Part shown: positions 18,195 to 26,204 of the stretch, piece by piece | How the letters are laid out: each line of letters starts with the position of its first letter | How positions within the stretch are numbered: position 1 is the stretch's first letter | From: Arenibacter sp. P308M17 | GTDB taxonomy: Bacteria; Bacteroidota; Bacteroidia; Flavobacteriales; Flavobacteriaceae | Reading direction: 5' to 3' | Length of the DNA stretch: 64,000 nt | Assembly: GCF_003426735.1 (NCBI RefSeq) | Contig: NZ_QVON01000001.1 | Span: forward strand, 372,001 to 436,000 | Program-made: the position numbers and the translations under genes | Notes under the pieces: model-generated | Seen by the model: only the letters and a program-made list of their open reading frames with translations | The model's database searches: none | Told to the model about the DNA's origin: nothing

Positions 18195-19919
18195 ATGGAA
18201 AAAAATGACAGGAAAAAGTTAAGGAGCAGCAATTGGTTCGGCCGTACAGGTAAGGACGGATTTATATATAGGGCCTGGATGAAGAACCAGGGAATACCGG
18301 ATTATGAGTTTAACAACAAACCGGTAATCGGGATCTGCAATACCTGGTCCGAGCTTACTCCTTGCAACGGTCATTTTAGGGAGTTGGCAGAATCCGTGAA
18401 AAAGGGCATTTGGGAAGCCGGTGGATTCCCGGTAGAATTTCCGGTAATGTCCTTGGGGGAGACCCTTATGAAGCCTACTGCCATGCTTTATAGAAATTTG
18501 GCCAGTATGGATGTGGAGGAAAGCATACGCGCAAATCCTTTGGACGGGGTTGTATTGCTTTGCGGTTGTGATAAGACCACCCCCTCCTTGGTCATGGGGG
18601 CCTGTAGTGTGGATATCCCCACCATTGTAGTATCTGGTGGCCCTATGCTGACCGGCAAATATCGAGGAAAAAATATTGGGACCAGTGATATTTGGCGCTA
18701 TCATGACGACGTTCGGGAAGGCAAGCTGGAGAATTCGGAGTTGCGGACTATAGAGGCGGCCATGTGTAGAAGCGACGGACACTGTGCCGTTATGGGCACG
18801 GCTTCCTCCATGGCATGCATGGTAGAGGCATTAGGGCTGAGCCTGCCAGAAAATGCGGCTATCCCGGCGGCAGATGCCCGTAGAAAAGTATTGGCACAGT
18901 TGAGCGGACTGCGAATCGTTGAAATGGTGAGGGAAGACCTTAAACTATCCAACATTTTGACCATAAAGGCTTTTGAAAATGCCATAAAGGTCAATGCGGC
19001 CATAGGCGGTTCCACTAACTTTGTAATCCATCTTTTGGCCATAGCAGGAAGAATTGGCGTCCCTTTAAAGCTGGAGGATTTTAATAGGCTTTCGGCCAAT
19101 ATTCCCCTGATCGCCAATTTGCAGCCTTCAGGCAAGCACTTTATGGAGGATTTATTTTATGCCGGTGGCTTGCCCGCAGTGCTAAAGGAACTTAAGGATA
19201 TCTTGAACAACGATGTCATTACCGTAAATGGTAAAACGGTTGGAGAAAATTATCAAAAAGCACAAAATTACGATAACGAGGTTATAGGAAGTGTGCATAA
19301 ACCCTTTAACGTTGCTACTGGTCTGGCCATTCTAACTGGTAACCTCGCCGAAAATGGGGCGGTTATAAAACCCTCGGCAGCAAGTGCCCACCTACTGAAA
19401 CATACGGGCAGGGCAGTGGTCTTTGAGAATATTGAGGATTATAAGGCCAGAATAGATACCGACATCTTGGATGTGGATGAGAGCTGTATTTTGGTGTTAA
19501 AAAATGTGGGTCCAAAGGGATACCCTGGTATGCCCGAAGTAGGGAATATGGGCCTCCCCAAAAAACTTTTGGAGAAGGGCGTTAAGGACATGGTCCGTAT
19601 TTCGGATGGCCGTATGAGCGGAACCGGTTTTGGAACAGTAGTACTGCACGTATCCCCTGAGGCCGCCATGGGCGGAAATTTTTCGGTATTGGAAGATGGG
19701 GATATGATTAGCTTGGATGTGCACAACAGAAGTTTATCAGTGGCCATTTCTGATGAAGAATTGGAAAAACGTAAGAAAAATAGAAAAGTATTGCCCCCAA
19801 TCGTAGACCGGGGTTATGTTAATTTATATGTAAACCATGTGCAGCAGGCACATTTGGGCGCGGACATGGATTTTTTAAGGGGAAACTCCGGGAGCGAGGT
19901 CCCTAGGGATTCCCATTAA
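18195..19919 (+). CDS. IlvD/Edd-family sugar-acid dehydratase
   Basis: 574 residues, the usual length of the family. Iron-sulfur ligand candidates are Cys48 in 'GICNTW', Cys125 in 'GCDKTTPS' and Cys191/Cys197 in 'CRSDGHCAVMGTA'. The 'CDKTTP' form is typical of the pentonate/hexonate dehydratase branch (L-arabonate, D-xylonate, D-fuconate), whereas amino-acid dehydratases have 'CDK..PG'. The C-terminal motif 'ISDGRMSGTGFGTV' is present. The neighbours (SDR, lactonase, symporter) and the absence of branched-chain biosynthesis genes support sugar-acid dehydration to a 2-keto-3-deoxy acid. The precise substrate is unknown. SDR start is 12 bases after the stop. Confidence 0.88.
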   Translation: MEKNDRKKLRSSNWFGRTGKDGFIYRAWMKNQGIPDYEFNNKPVIGICNTWSELTPCNGHFRELAESVKKGIWEAGGFPVEFPVMSLGETLMKPTAMLYRNLASMDVEESIRANPLDGVVLLCGCDKTTPSLVMGACSVDIPTIVVSGGPMLTGKYRGKNIGTSDIWRYHDDVREGKLENSELRTIEAAMCRSDGHCAVMGTASSMACMVEALGLSLPENAAIPAADARRKVLAQLSGLRIVEMVREDLKLSNILTIKAFENAIKVNAAIGGSTNFVIHLLAIAGRIGVPLKLEDFNRLSANIPLIANLQPSGKHFMEDLFYAGGLPAVLKELKDILNNDVITVNGKTVGENYQKAQNYDNEVIGSVHKPFNVATGLAILTGNLAENGAVIKPSAASAHLLKHTGRAVVFENIEDYKARIDTDILDVDESCILVLKNVGPKGYPGMPEVGNMGLPKKLLEKGVKDMVRISDGRMSGTGFGTVVLHVSPEAAMGGNFSVLEDGDMISLDVHNRSLSVAISDEELEKRKKNRKVLPPIVDRGYVNLYVNHVQQAHLGADMDFLRGNSGSEVPRDSH

Positions 19920-19931
19920 TCGAAACCTATT

Positions 19932-20699
19932 ATGGATTTTAAGGATAAAGTAGCCATTGTAACAGGTGCTGGCCAAGGAATTGGCCTTGAAATCTGTAAA
20001 CAATTGGTGGCCCTTGGGGCCAATGTTATTTTGAATGATCTGGATGCCGTTCTTGCCAAAGAGGCAGTTGAAAAAATGGACCTAAAGCATGGAAAATGTA
20101 TTCCTTTTATTGGGGATTCAGGGGATATAGGGGTCATACAGGAGATGGTGGTCAGGGCCGTTGAAGAATTTGGAAAACTGGATGTAGTGGTTGCCAATGC
20201 AGGGATTACGCTCTTTGGGAAATTTCTTAGCTATCCGCCGGAATCTTTCTTTGAGGTGATGAAAGTAAATTTGGGCGGGAGTTTCTTTTTGGCCCAGGCA
20301 GCTGCCAAACAATTTATAAAGCAGGGGTGGGGAGGATCTATCCTTCTAATGTCTTCGGTAACAGGACACCAGGCACATGAAAATTTGGCGGCCTATGGTA
20401 TGAGTAAGGCCGCCTTGGAAATGTTGGCCAAAAATTTGGTCATAGAGCTATCTCCTTATAAAATAAATATAAATACTGTAGCTCCCGGCGCTACCTTGAC
20501 CGAGAGGACCATGAAGGATAAAGACTATTTGGGAACCTGGGAGAATATAACGCCCTTGGGCAGGCCTGCATCCGTAAATGATATTGCCCAGGCCGTGCTG
20601 TTTTTGGTCTCCGATAATGCTAAGCACATAACGGGACAAAGTTTGGTGATCGATGGGGGTTGGACATCTGTGAGTCCGTCCCCTTATAAAGTCCAATAG
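19932..20699 (+). CDS. Short-chain dehydrogenase/reductase (sugar or sugar-acid oxidation)
   Basis: 255 residues, a classical SDR. The cofactor motif TGAGQGIG is at 11-18, NAG at 89-91, catalytic Ser at about 141-142, and YxxxK as Tyr155/Lys159 ('YGMSK'). The ending 'ITGQSLVIDGGWTS' is typical. Acidic Asp36 after the second strand ('NVILND') suggests NAD+ preference. In non-phosphorylative sugar pathways an SDR oxidises either the free sugar to its lactone or the 2-keto-3-deoxy acid to a diketo acid. Either step fits between the dehydratase and lactonase genes. Confidence 0.88.
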   Translation: MDFKDKVAIVTGAGQGIGLEICKQLVALGANVILNDLDAVLAKEAVEKMDLKHGKCIPFIGDSGDIGVIQEMVVRAVEEFGKLDVVVANAGITLFGKFLSYPPESFFEVMKVNLGGSFFLAQAAAKQFIKQGWGGSILLMSSVTGHQAHENLAAYGMSKAALEMLAKNLVIELSPYKININTVAPGATLTERTMKDKDYLGTWENITPLGRPASVNDIAQAVLFLVSDNAKHITGQSLVIDGGWTSVSPSPYKVQ

Positions 20700-20703
20700 G
20701 CTC

Positions 20704-20740
20704 CTAGTGTCGTGTCATGTCTGAAATGACGTATAGGATG
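20704..20740. repeat. Solo end of the element-2 repeat family
   Basis: CTAGTGTCGTGTCA followed by AAATGACGTATAGG aligns over about 34 bases with the right end of the element at 37466-37632 (CTAGTGTCTAGTCA ... AAATGACGGGTAAGG). No second arm is found before the lactonase ATG, so this is a remnant or half element. Confidence 0.5.
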
Positions 20741-20763
20741 AATTGTAATAGAACATAAAAAAT

Positions 20764-21645
20764 ATGGGTTTAGAAGTAGTAAGTGGAATTATTTGTGAAT
20801 TGGGGGAGGGACCCCTTTGGGATCACTCCAAAAAACAGATATGTTGGGTAGATATTTTAAATGGAAATATCCATGAATGGTCTCCAAAAACCAATACTTC
20901 CACCACCATTTCTGTAGGCCAAATGATAGGTACCATGGCGATTTCAAACAATGGAAATTATATGGCTGCAATGAAGGACGGATTTGGGTTTGTTGACCGT
21001 AAGACCGGGAAAGTTGATATGGTAGCCAATCCGGAGAAAGCATTGCCGGGAAACAGATTTAATGATGGGAAATGTGATCCTGAAGGCCGTTTTTGGGCAG
21101 GGACCATGCCAGTGTCTGAAAAGGAATCCTCCGGCAGCCTATATGTTTTGGACGCTTCTTTAAATGTAAGAAAAAAGGAGTCCAATATTAGCGTTTCCAA
21201 TGGTCTGGCCTGGAGTCTGGATCATAAAACAATGTATTTTATAGATTCCCCTACCCGTAAAGTAGTGGGCTATGATTATGATAGGACGAACGGGGAACTG
21301 GCCAATAAAAGAACGGTCATTACCATTGCCGAGCAAGATGGCTTTCCGGATGGAATGACCATAGACCAGGAGGGAATGTTATGGGTGGCCCATTGGGGAG
21401 GCTGGCAAGTGGCCCGCTATGACCCTGGAACGGGAAAAAAATTATTCTCCGTTGCCATGCCGGTTTCCCAAGTTACCTCCTGCACCTTTGGGGGTGAAAC
21501 CATGGAAGATCTCTATATTACTTCGGCGAGGAAGGGACTTGGTAAAGAGGAACTGGAGAAGCAACCCTTGGCGGGATCCTTATTTGTAGTTAGGAATTGT
21601 GGCCATAAGGGACTCCCCGCCAATAAGTTCAAGACAAAAGTTTAA
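20764..21645 (+). CDS. SMP-30/gluconolactonase-family lactonase
   Basis: 293 residues forming the six-bladed propeller of SMP-30/regucalcin. Metal ligand candidates are Glu15 ('ELGEGPLW'), the 'NRFNDGKCD' stretch (98-105), Asn146 in 'SNGLAWS' and Asp196 in 'FPDGMTID'. It has no signal peptide, so it is cytoplasmic. It would hydrolyse an aldonolactone to the aldonic acid that the dehydratase at 18195 then uses. It lies between the SDR and the symporter in one direction. Confidence 0.9.
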   Translation: MGLEVVSGIICELGEGPLWDHSKKQICWVDILNGNIHEWSPKTNTSTTISVGQMIGTMAISNNGNYMAAMKDGFGFVDRKTGKVDMVANPEKALPGNRFNDGKCDPEGRFWAGTMPVSEKESSGSLYVLDASLNVRKKESNISVSNGLAWSLDHKTMYFIDSPTRKVVGYDYDRTNGELANKRTVITIAEQDGFPDGMTIDQEGMLWVAHWGGWQVARYDPGTGKKLFSVAMPVSQVTSCTFGGETMEDLYITSARKGLGKEELEKQPLAGSLFVVRNCGHKGLPANKFKTKV

Positions 21646-21716
21646 TATAAATACCTGTCATAATCTATTTTCAAAAATTGCCATAAATAAAAACCAACGA
21701 AACCAAATAAATTGGA

Positions 21717-23342
21717 ATGAAAGGATTGGATACACTGGATTGGCTGGTAATCGGCGCCTATTTTGTGATATTGCTCGGGGTGGCCTGGTGGGTAATAAAA
21801 CAAAAACAAAAGAATACGGAAGATTATTTTTTGGCAGGAAGGAACATTGGATGGTTTATGGTAGGGGCCTCCATTTTTGCCTCCAACATTGGATCCGAAC
21901 ATGTGGTGGGATTGGCCGGTAACGGTGCAGGGGATAAAATGCCCCTATTGATTTATGAGCTCCATGCCTGGATAGTTTTGATGTTGGGTTGGGTATTTCT
22001 GCCTTTCTATGCCAGGAGCGGCGTTTTTACCATGCCGGAGTTTTTGGAAAGGCGCTTCGATGCCCGCTCTAGATGGGTACTTTCCATTGTTTCTATAATT
22101 GCCTATATCCTTACCAAAGTTTCTGTGACCATATATGCCGGTGGGGTAGTGGTATCTGCCCTTTTGGGAATCCCTTTTTGGATAGGTGCGGTGGCAACGG
22201 TGGCGCTTACCGGACTCTACACTATTTTAGGGGGAATGCGGGCGGTGGTCTATACAGAGACCATTCAGGCCATTGTATTGGTACTTGGGGCCGGAATATT
22301 AAGCTTTATGGGGCTTGAAGCAGTTGGGGGTTGGGGAGCGCTGAAGGAAACCATAGGAGTGGATTATTTTAATATGTGGCGGCCCAATTCGGACCCCGAC
22401 TATCCCTGGTTGCCATTATTCCTGACCAGTACCATTGTAGGCATTTGGTATTGGTGTACCGATCAGGTAATTGTACAACGGGTGCTTACTGCCAAAAGTA
22501 TCAAGGAAGGTAGGCGTGGAAGCATTTTTGGGGCCCTTCTAAAATTGATGCCCGTTTTTCTTTTTCTAATTCCGGGGGTTGTGGCCTTGGGGCTTAAACT
22601 ACAGGGCAAATTGGAATGGAACAGTCCGGACGAAGCATTTCCGGTGCTAATGAGCAACCTTTTGCCATCCGGTCTACGTGGATTGGTGGCGGCAGGATTA
22701 TTGGCTGCGCTGATGAGTTCCTTGGCTTCCGTATTCAATTCCTGTTCCACTTTGTTTACCCTGGATATTTACAAAAAGCTGAAGCCCGAAAAACCTGAGG
22801 AGGAATTGGTGAAAACGGGGAGGACCGCCACTTTTTTTGTGGTAGGTCTCGGCCTGTTGTGGATACCGGTTATAACAAGACTTTCGGACGGACTATATGA
22901 ATACCTACAGAATGTACAGGCCTATATTTCCCCTCCCATCACGGCAGTATTTCTTTTGGGAATTTTTTATAAGCGTATTAATGCCAACGGGGCCATAGCT
23001 ACTTTGGTGGGTGGACTCATCATTGGGTTTTCCAAACTGACCTTGGAAATTATGAAGTCCAGTTTTTCCGAGGGTAGTTTTCTTTTTAACCTCGCCGACG
23101 TGAACTGGTTGGTATTTGCAGCCTATTTCTTTGCCCTGTGTGTGGCCATTGCGGTGATAGTGAGTATGTTTTATCCTGCCCCTTCGGCCGCACAACTGTC
23201 CGGACTGACTTTCGGAACGGTTACGATAGAACAGAAAGCGGACAACAAGCAGAGCTATACCGGTTGGGATATAACGGCTTCGGTATTGGTGGTGCTGATT
23301 GTGCTGTATATTATGTTTTCTTTTAGTACGCTTTCACTTTAG
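21717..23342 (+). CDS. Sodium/solute symporter (SSS family), sugar-type
   Basis: 541 residues with about 14 hydrophobic membrane spans. SSS landmarks are 'TEDYFLAGRNIGWFMVGASIFASNIGSEH' near the N-terminus (the sodium/sugar core) and 'GLRGLVAAGLLAALMSSLASVFNS' in the middle. The nearest type is the SGLT-like sugar transporters of Bacteroidota. It would bring the monosaccharide released in the periplasm across the inner membrane for the adjacent oxidation genes. It is the last gene of the plus-strand locus and converges on the dienelactone-hydrolase-like gene 41 bases away. Confidence 0.92.
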   Translation: MKGLDTLDWLVIGAYFVILLGVAWWVIKQKQKNTEDYFLAGRNIGWFMVGASIFASNIGSEHVVGLAGNGAGDKMPLLIYELHAWIVLMLGWVFLPFYARSGVFTMPEFLERRFDARSRWVLSIVSIIAYILTKVSVTIYAGGVVVSALLGIPFWIGAVATVALTGLYTILGGMRAVVYTETIQAIVLVLGAGILSFMGLEAVGGWGALKETIGVDYFNMWRPNSDPDYPWLPLFLTSTIVGIWYWCTDQVIVQRVLTAKSIKEGRRGSIFGALLKLMPVFLFLIPGVVALGLKLQGKLEWNSPDEAFPVLMSNLLPSGLRGLVAAGLLAALMSSLASVFNSCSTLFTLDIYKKLKPEKPEEELVKTGRTATFFVVGLGLLWIPVITRLSDGLYEYLQNVQAYISPPITAVFLLGIFYKRINANGAIATLVGGLIIGFSKLTLEIMKSSFSEGSFLFNLADVNWLVFAAYFFALCVAIAVIVSMFYPAPSAAQLSGLTFGTVTIEQKADNKQSYTGWDITASVLVVLIVLYIMFSFSTLSL

Positions 23343-23382
23343 GGATTACCGGAACCCTTTTAGGTTTGTGTTCAGAAAGGCA

Positions 23383-24267
23383 TTACCCCAGTTTTTCCCT
23401 AAAAAAATCGATGGTCCGTCCCCAGGCCAATTCGGCGGCTTCCCGGTCATATCTCGGTGTAGTATCATTGTGAAACCCGTGGTTTGTCTTAGGGTATATA
23501 TAGGCCTCGTATTCCTTGCCATATTTCTTTAGGGCTTCTTCATAGGCCGGCCACCCTTCGTTGACGCGAGTATCCAGTTCGCCAAAATGGAGCAGTAAAG
23601 GAGCATTTATCTTATTAATATCCTCTGTTGGCTGTCCCCCGTAGAAAGGAACGGAAGCTCCTAAATTGGGAACCTTTACCGCCATCATATTGGAAATCCA
23701 GCCACCAAAACAGAATCCTACTACACCTACTTGACCGGAGCACTCTGGATGGGCTTTTAAATACGCAAAGGCAGCGATAAAATCCTCCAACATTTCATCC
23801 CTATTTCGTTTGCTTTGCAGTGCCCGGCCCTCATCGTCATTGCCGGGATAACCGCCCAGCGGTGTCAATGCATCCGGAGCCAAAGAGAGGAATCCCGCTA
23901 GGCCTGCCCTACGTCCTACATCTTCTATGTGCGGATTCAATCCACGGTTTTCGTGTACTACGATTATCCCTGGAAGTTTTACCTTGGCATCGGCCGGTCT
24001 GGAAAGCAGGCCCTTGATGGAGCCACCCCCTTTGGGAGAATCGTAATGGATATATTCCGATTTTAATTTTGGATCACCTGGCCTTATCTGAATTTTTTTT
24101 ACATAATCAGGGGAAATAAAGCTAAGAAGTGAAGCTACCGTTAACCCGCCGACCGCATAGGTGGATAATTTATCCATAAACAACCTTCTGCTTACCCTAT
24201 TGTGGGCATAGTCGTCATATAGATCAAATACCTCTTGTTTAATATCTTCTTTTTTCAATGTTTTCAT
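23383..24267 (-). CDS. Dienelactone-hydrolase-family protein with Tat-like signal
   Basis: 294 residues from the ATG at 24267; upstream in-frame starts at 24273 and 24339 are possible. The N-terminus carries 'VSRRLFMDKLSTYAVGG', a twin-Arg stretch before a hydrophobic segment, so export through Tat is plausible though not canonical. The hydrolase fold has 'VGFCFGGW', with Cys as nucleophile as in dienelactone hydrolases. The acid region is 'LLLHFGELDTRVN' and the catalytic His is in 'NHGFHND'. The family hydrolyses lactones or esters. Its place at the end of the sugar locus may be coincidental, as it is on the other strand. Confidence 0.85.
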   Translation of the reverse strand: MKTLKKEDIKQEVFDLYDDYAHNRVSRRLFMDKLSTYAVGGLTVASLLSFISPDYVKKIQIRPGDPKLKSEYIHYDSPKGGGSIKGLLSRPADAKVKLPGIIVVHENRGLNPHIEDVGRRAGLAGFLSLAPDALTPLGGYPGNDDEGRALQSKRNRDEMLEDFIAAFAYLKAHPECSGQVGVVGFCFGGWISNMMAVKVPNLGASVPFYGGQPTEDINKINAPLLLHFGELDTRVNEGWPAYEEALKKYGKEYEAYIYPKTNHGFHNDTTPRYDREAAELAWGRTIDFFREKLG

Positions 24268-24483
24268 GGGCATTAATTTATGGTTGAACAAGCTTTGCCA
24301 CGGTTCTTCCGATTCAAAGTATACACTTATCATATTCAATATCGGACGAATAGGGCGAGACTCCTATGAAAGGAATTTTCAGAACTCCATTGCTTTTAAT
24401 AAATGTATTCGCAGCAAAATGAAACCTTGAAATAAGGTGACTTATAAAAGTATGAAATTAGTTTTAATTTTTAAAGATATTTT

Positions 24484-24525
24484 GCCATAAGCCATAAGCC
24501 ATAAGCTCTTAGCTATAAGTCATGA
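24484..24525. repeat. 7-bp tandem repeat array (GCCATAA type)
   Basis: Three exact GCCATAA units (24484-24504) are followed by three degenerate heptamers (GCTCTTA, GCTATAA, GTCATGA). The 24268-24988 gap holds this array, the next one and no gene I can support. Confidence 0.75.
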
Positions 24526-24561
24526 GAAATAGGCAATGGACAGTGAAATCCGATTTTTTTT

Positions 24562-24603
24562 GCCAACTGCCAACTGCCAACTGCTTACCGCTTACTGCCA
24601 ACA
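24562..24603. repeat. 7-bp tandem repeat array (GCCAACT type)
   Basis: Three exact GCCAACT units (24562-24582) are followed by GCTTACC, GCTTACT and GCCAACA. Period and layout match the array 36 bases upstream. Confidence 0.75.
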
Positions 24604-24988
24604 TATCATTCAGTCCTTGCCATGAAATTTTTTTGCTTTCCAAAAACCCCTGCCTATACAGGCAGTCAGGCCTGCCGATACCGTCCTTTAGGGATGTAAA
24701 TTCATTGCACTTTAGTTTGGTTTTGAGCTTCCAGAGTAAAGGAATACATGATATTTATCAATATCACTTCTTAATATAAATGAATTTCGGGCTATCAATT
24801 TTAATTTTGTCTATATTTGGTATCCGGTTTACTGGTAAACAGGACCGTAAAAGCTTTCCCCAAAAATAAGTGCATTGTGCATTGGCCGATGTTGGGACGC
24901 CAACAATAGGTTTCACCATATAATAACTTTTAATTTGCCTGGACGATTGCTTTTTAAATTTGTCAAATATTACCTTCCAATACTTATT

Positions 24989-25411
24989 ATGAGCATTTTG
25001 GCGGTATTATGGGTATATGAAAAGGGGCATGAAAAGCCAATTTCCTTACAGCAAGAAGCACTCCCCAATACAAGGCAACTTATCGTAGAACTTCTAAAAC
25101 CCACGATGGACAATCTCAATTATTGGGAGCAGTACCCTATTGCCAAGAGCGATTTTTATCCACAGAAGATTGCCCATTTTGACCATGTAATTGTGGGTTT
25201 GGTTATTGGTATGGACAGTGATTACCCATTTGGAACAATTGATTTATCAGGAAAAACGGTACATGACAAAAACCGATTAGAGCATAAAAAATGCGTCATT
25301 GCGAACACAGTGAAGCAATCTGCCCAATGGGCGACAGATCGCTTCGTACCTCGCGATGACGAAAAACTATTTTTGTCATTTTCTAAAATCAGTAAAGGGA
25401 ACCACACATAA
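24989..25411 (+). pseudogene. Unrecognised membrane-anchored ORF whose 3' part is a repeat
   Basis: From the ATG at 24989 the frame gives about 140 residues. One hydrophobic segment ('MSILAVLWVY', extended upstream if an earlier start is used) is followed by a soluble stretch ('PNTRQLIVELLKPTMDNLNYW'). I recognise no family. The last ~40 residues ('CVIANTVKQSAQWATD') are simply the translation of the palindromic repeat at 25294-25361. The true gene probably ended elsewhere and this is a truncated or decayed copy. A TATATTTG sequence at 24812-24819 could be its old promoter. Confidence 0.35.
25294..25361. repeat. REP-like palindromic repeat
   Basis: CGTCATTGCGAACACAGTGA then AGCAATCTG forms an imperfect inverted repeat with CAGATCGCTTCGTACC then TCGCGATGACG. 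This CGTCATTGCGA...GAAGCAATCT palindrome is a repeat type found between genes in many bacteria. Here it is read as the end of an ORF. Confidence 0.75.
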
Positions 25412-25428
25412 AGGATTATTTGACAATT

Positions 25429-25854
25429 ATGAATGACTTAAGCTTTTTTTTAATCGATGATGATGATATTTTTCGTTTCATAGTAAAGAATACTATAGAT
25501 GAAATAAATCCGGAAATGAAGATTAAGTTTTTTTCCGATGGGGAACAGGGAATCGATTTCCTAAAACAAAATCTGGGCGCTGCAACCAATCTTCCGGATA
25601 TTATCCTATTGGATGTAAATATGCCTTTTATGGACGGGTGGGAGTTTTTAAATGAATATAGATCCCTTCAAACGGAATTAAAAAAGGAAATTAATATTTA
25701 CCTGTTAACATCTTCAAAAAATCCCAATGATGTAGATATGGCCAAAAAAATTAGTGAACTTTCGGGTTATTTGGTAAAGCCGATATCCAAAGAGGGAATA
25801 AAAAACCTAATTGGTCATTTTCCCACAAACGGGTGGTATCAAAATAAATTTTAG
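25429..25854 (+). CDS. Single-domain response regulator (receiver only)
   Basis: 141 residues from the ATG at 25429; a TTG at 25420 is less likely. The receiver fold is complete: acidic cluster Asp10-13 ('FLIDDDDIFR'), phospho-acceptor Asp62 ('ILLDVNMPFMDG'), Thr/Ser94-95 ('YLLTSS') and Lys117 ('LVKPIS'). There is no output domain. It belongs to the CheY-like class that Bacteroidota use as phosphorelay intermediates. No kinase is adjacent, so its partner must be elsewhere. Confidence 0.93.
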   Translation: MNDLSFFLIDDDDIFRFIVKNTIDEINPEMKIKFFSDGEQGIDFLKQNLGAATNLPDIILLDVNMPFMDGWEFLNEYRSLQTELKKEINIYLLTSSKNPNDVDMAKKISELSGYLVKPISKEGIKNLIGHFPTNGWYQNKF

Positions 25855-25889
25855 GTGTTGATTTTTTAGATTATTTGTTCAAGATCCTT

Positions 25890-25956
25890 CTTCCAAAGCT
25901 AGTGAACGTTTAAATTACCCGTAGGTATAGGCCTGATTGGACATTAGCTTTGGAAG
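25890..25956. repeat. Interrupted inverted repeat in a convergent gap
   Basis: CTTCCAAAGCTA (25890-25901) is the exact reverse complement of TAGCTTTGGAAG (25945-25956), 43 bases apart. The match extends with mismatches on both sides. It lies between the convergent receiver and beta-helix genes and could be a transcript-end hairpin. Nothing else is seen in 25855-26204. Confidence 0.55.
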
Positions 25957-26204
25957 AGGCATCTTTGATTAGAATTATCAGGTAAAGCTGTAATATATTA
26001 TACAGGTTGACAGGATATATAGGAGCTTGTTGACCCCTCTCTAGACTGTTTAGAGTACTGCCATTCCGGCGGAAGATTTACATGTAATTGACCAGTTTCT
26101 GAATGTACCTGTTCATTTTCTATATCCCAAGGTAGCGCTTATGAAACCCTATTGATTAGACCCATTAAGGGTTTTGCTTAAAAGACGAACACCTTATTCT
26201 CTTA

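Noticed and set aside
18195-19919. Dihydroxy-acid dehydratase of branched-chain amino-acid synthesis (ilvD)
   Set aside because: The CDKTTP form of the cluster motif and the sugar-oxidation neighbours favour the sugar-acid branch, and no ilv or leu genes are nearby.
24484-24603. Heptamer arrays as a CRISPR array
   Set aside because: The repeat unit is 7 bases with no spacers of regular length and no cas genes nearby.
24522-24779. An 85-codon ORF in the repeat-rich gap
   Set aside because: Its translation is derived largely from heptamer repeats and a GCAGTCAGGCCTGCC-type palindrome; no protein features are seen.
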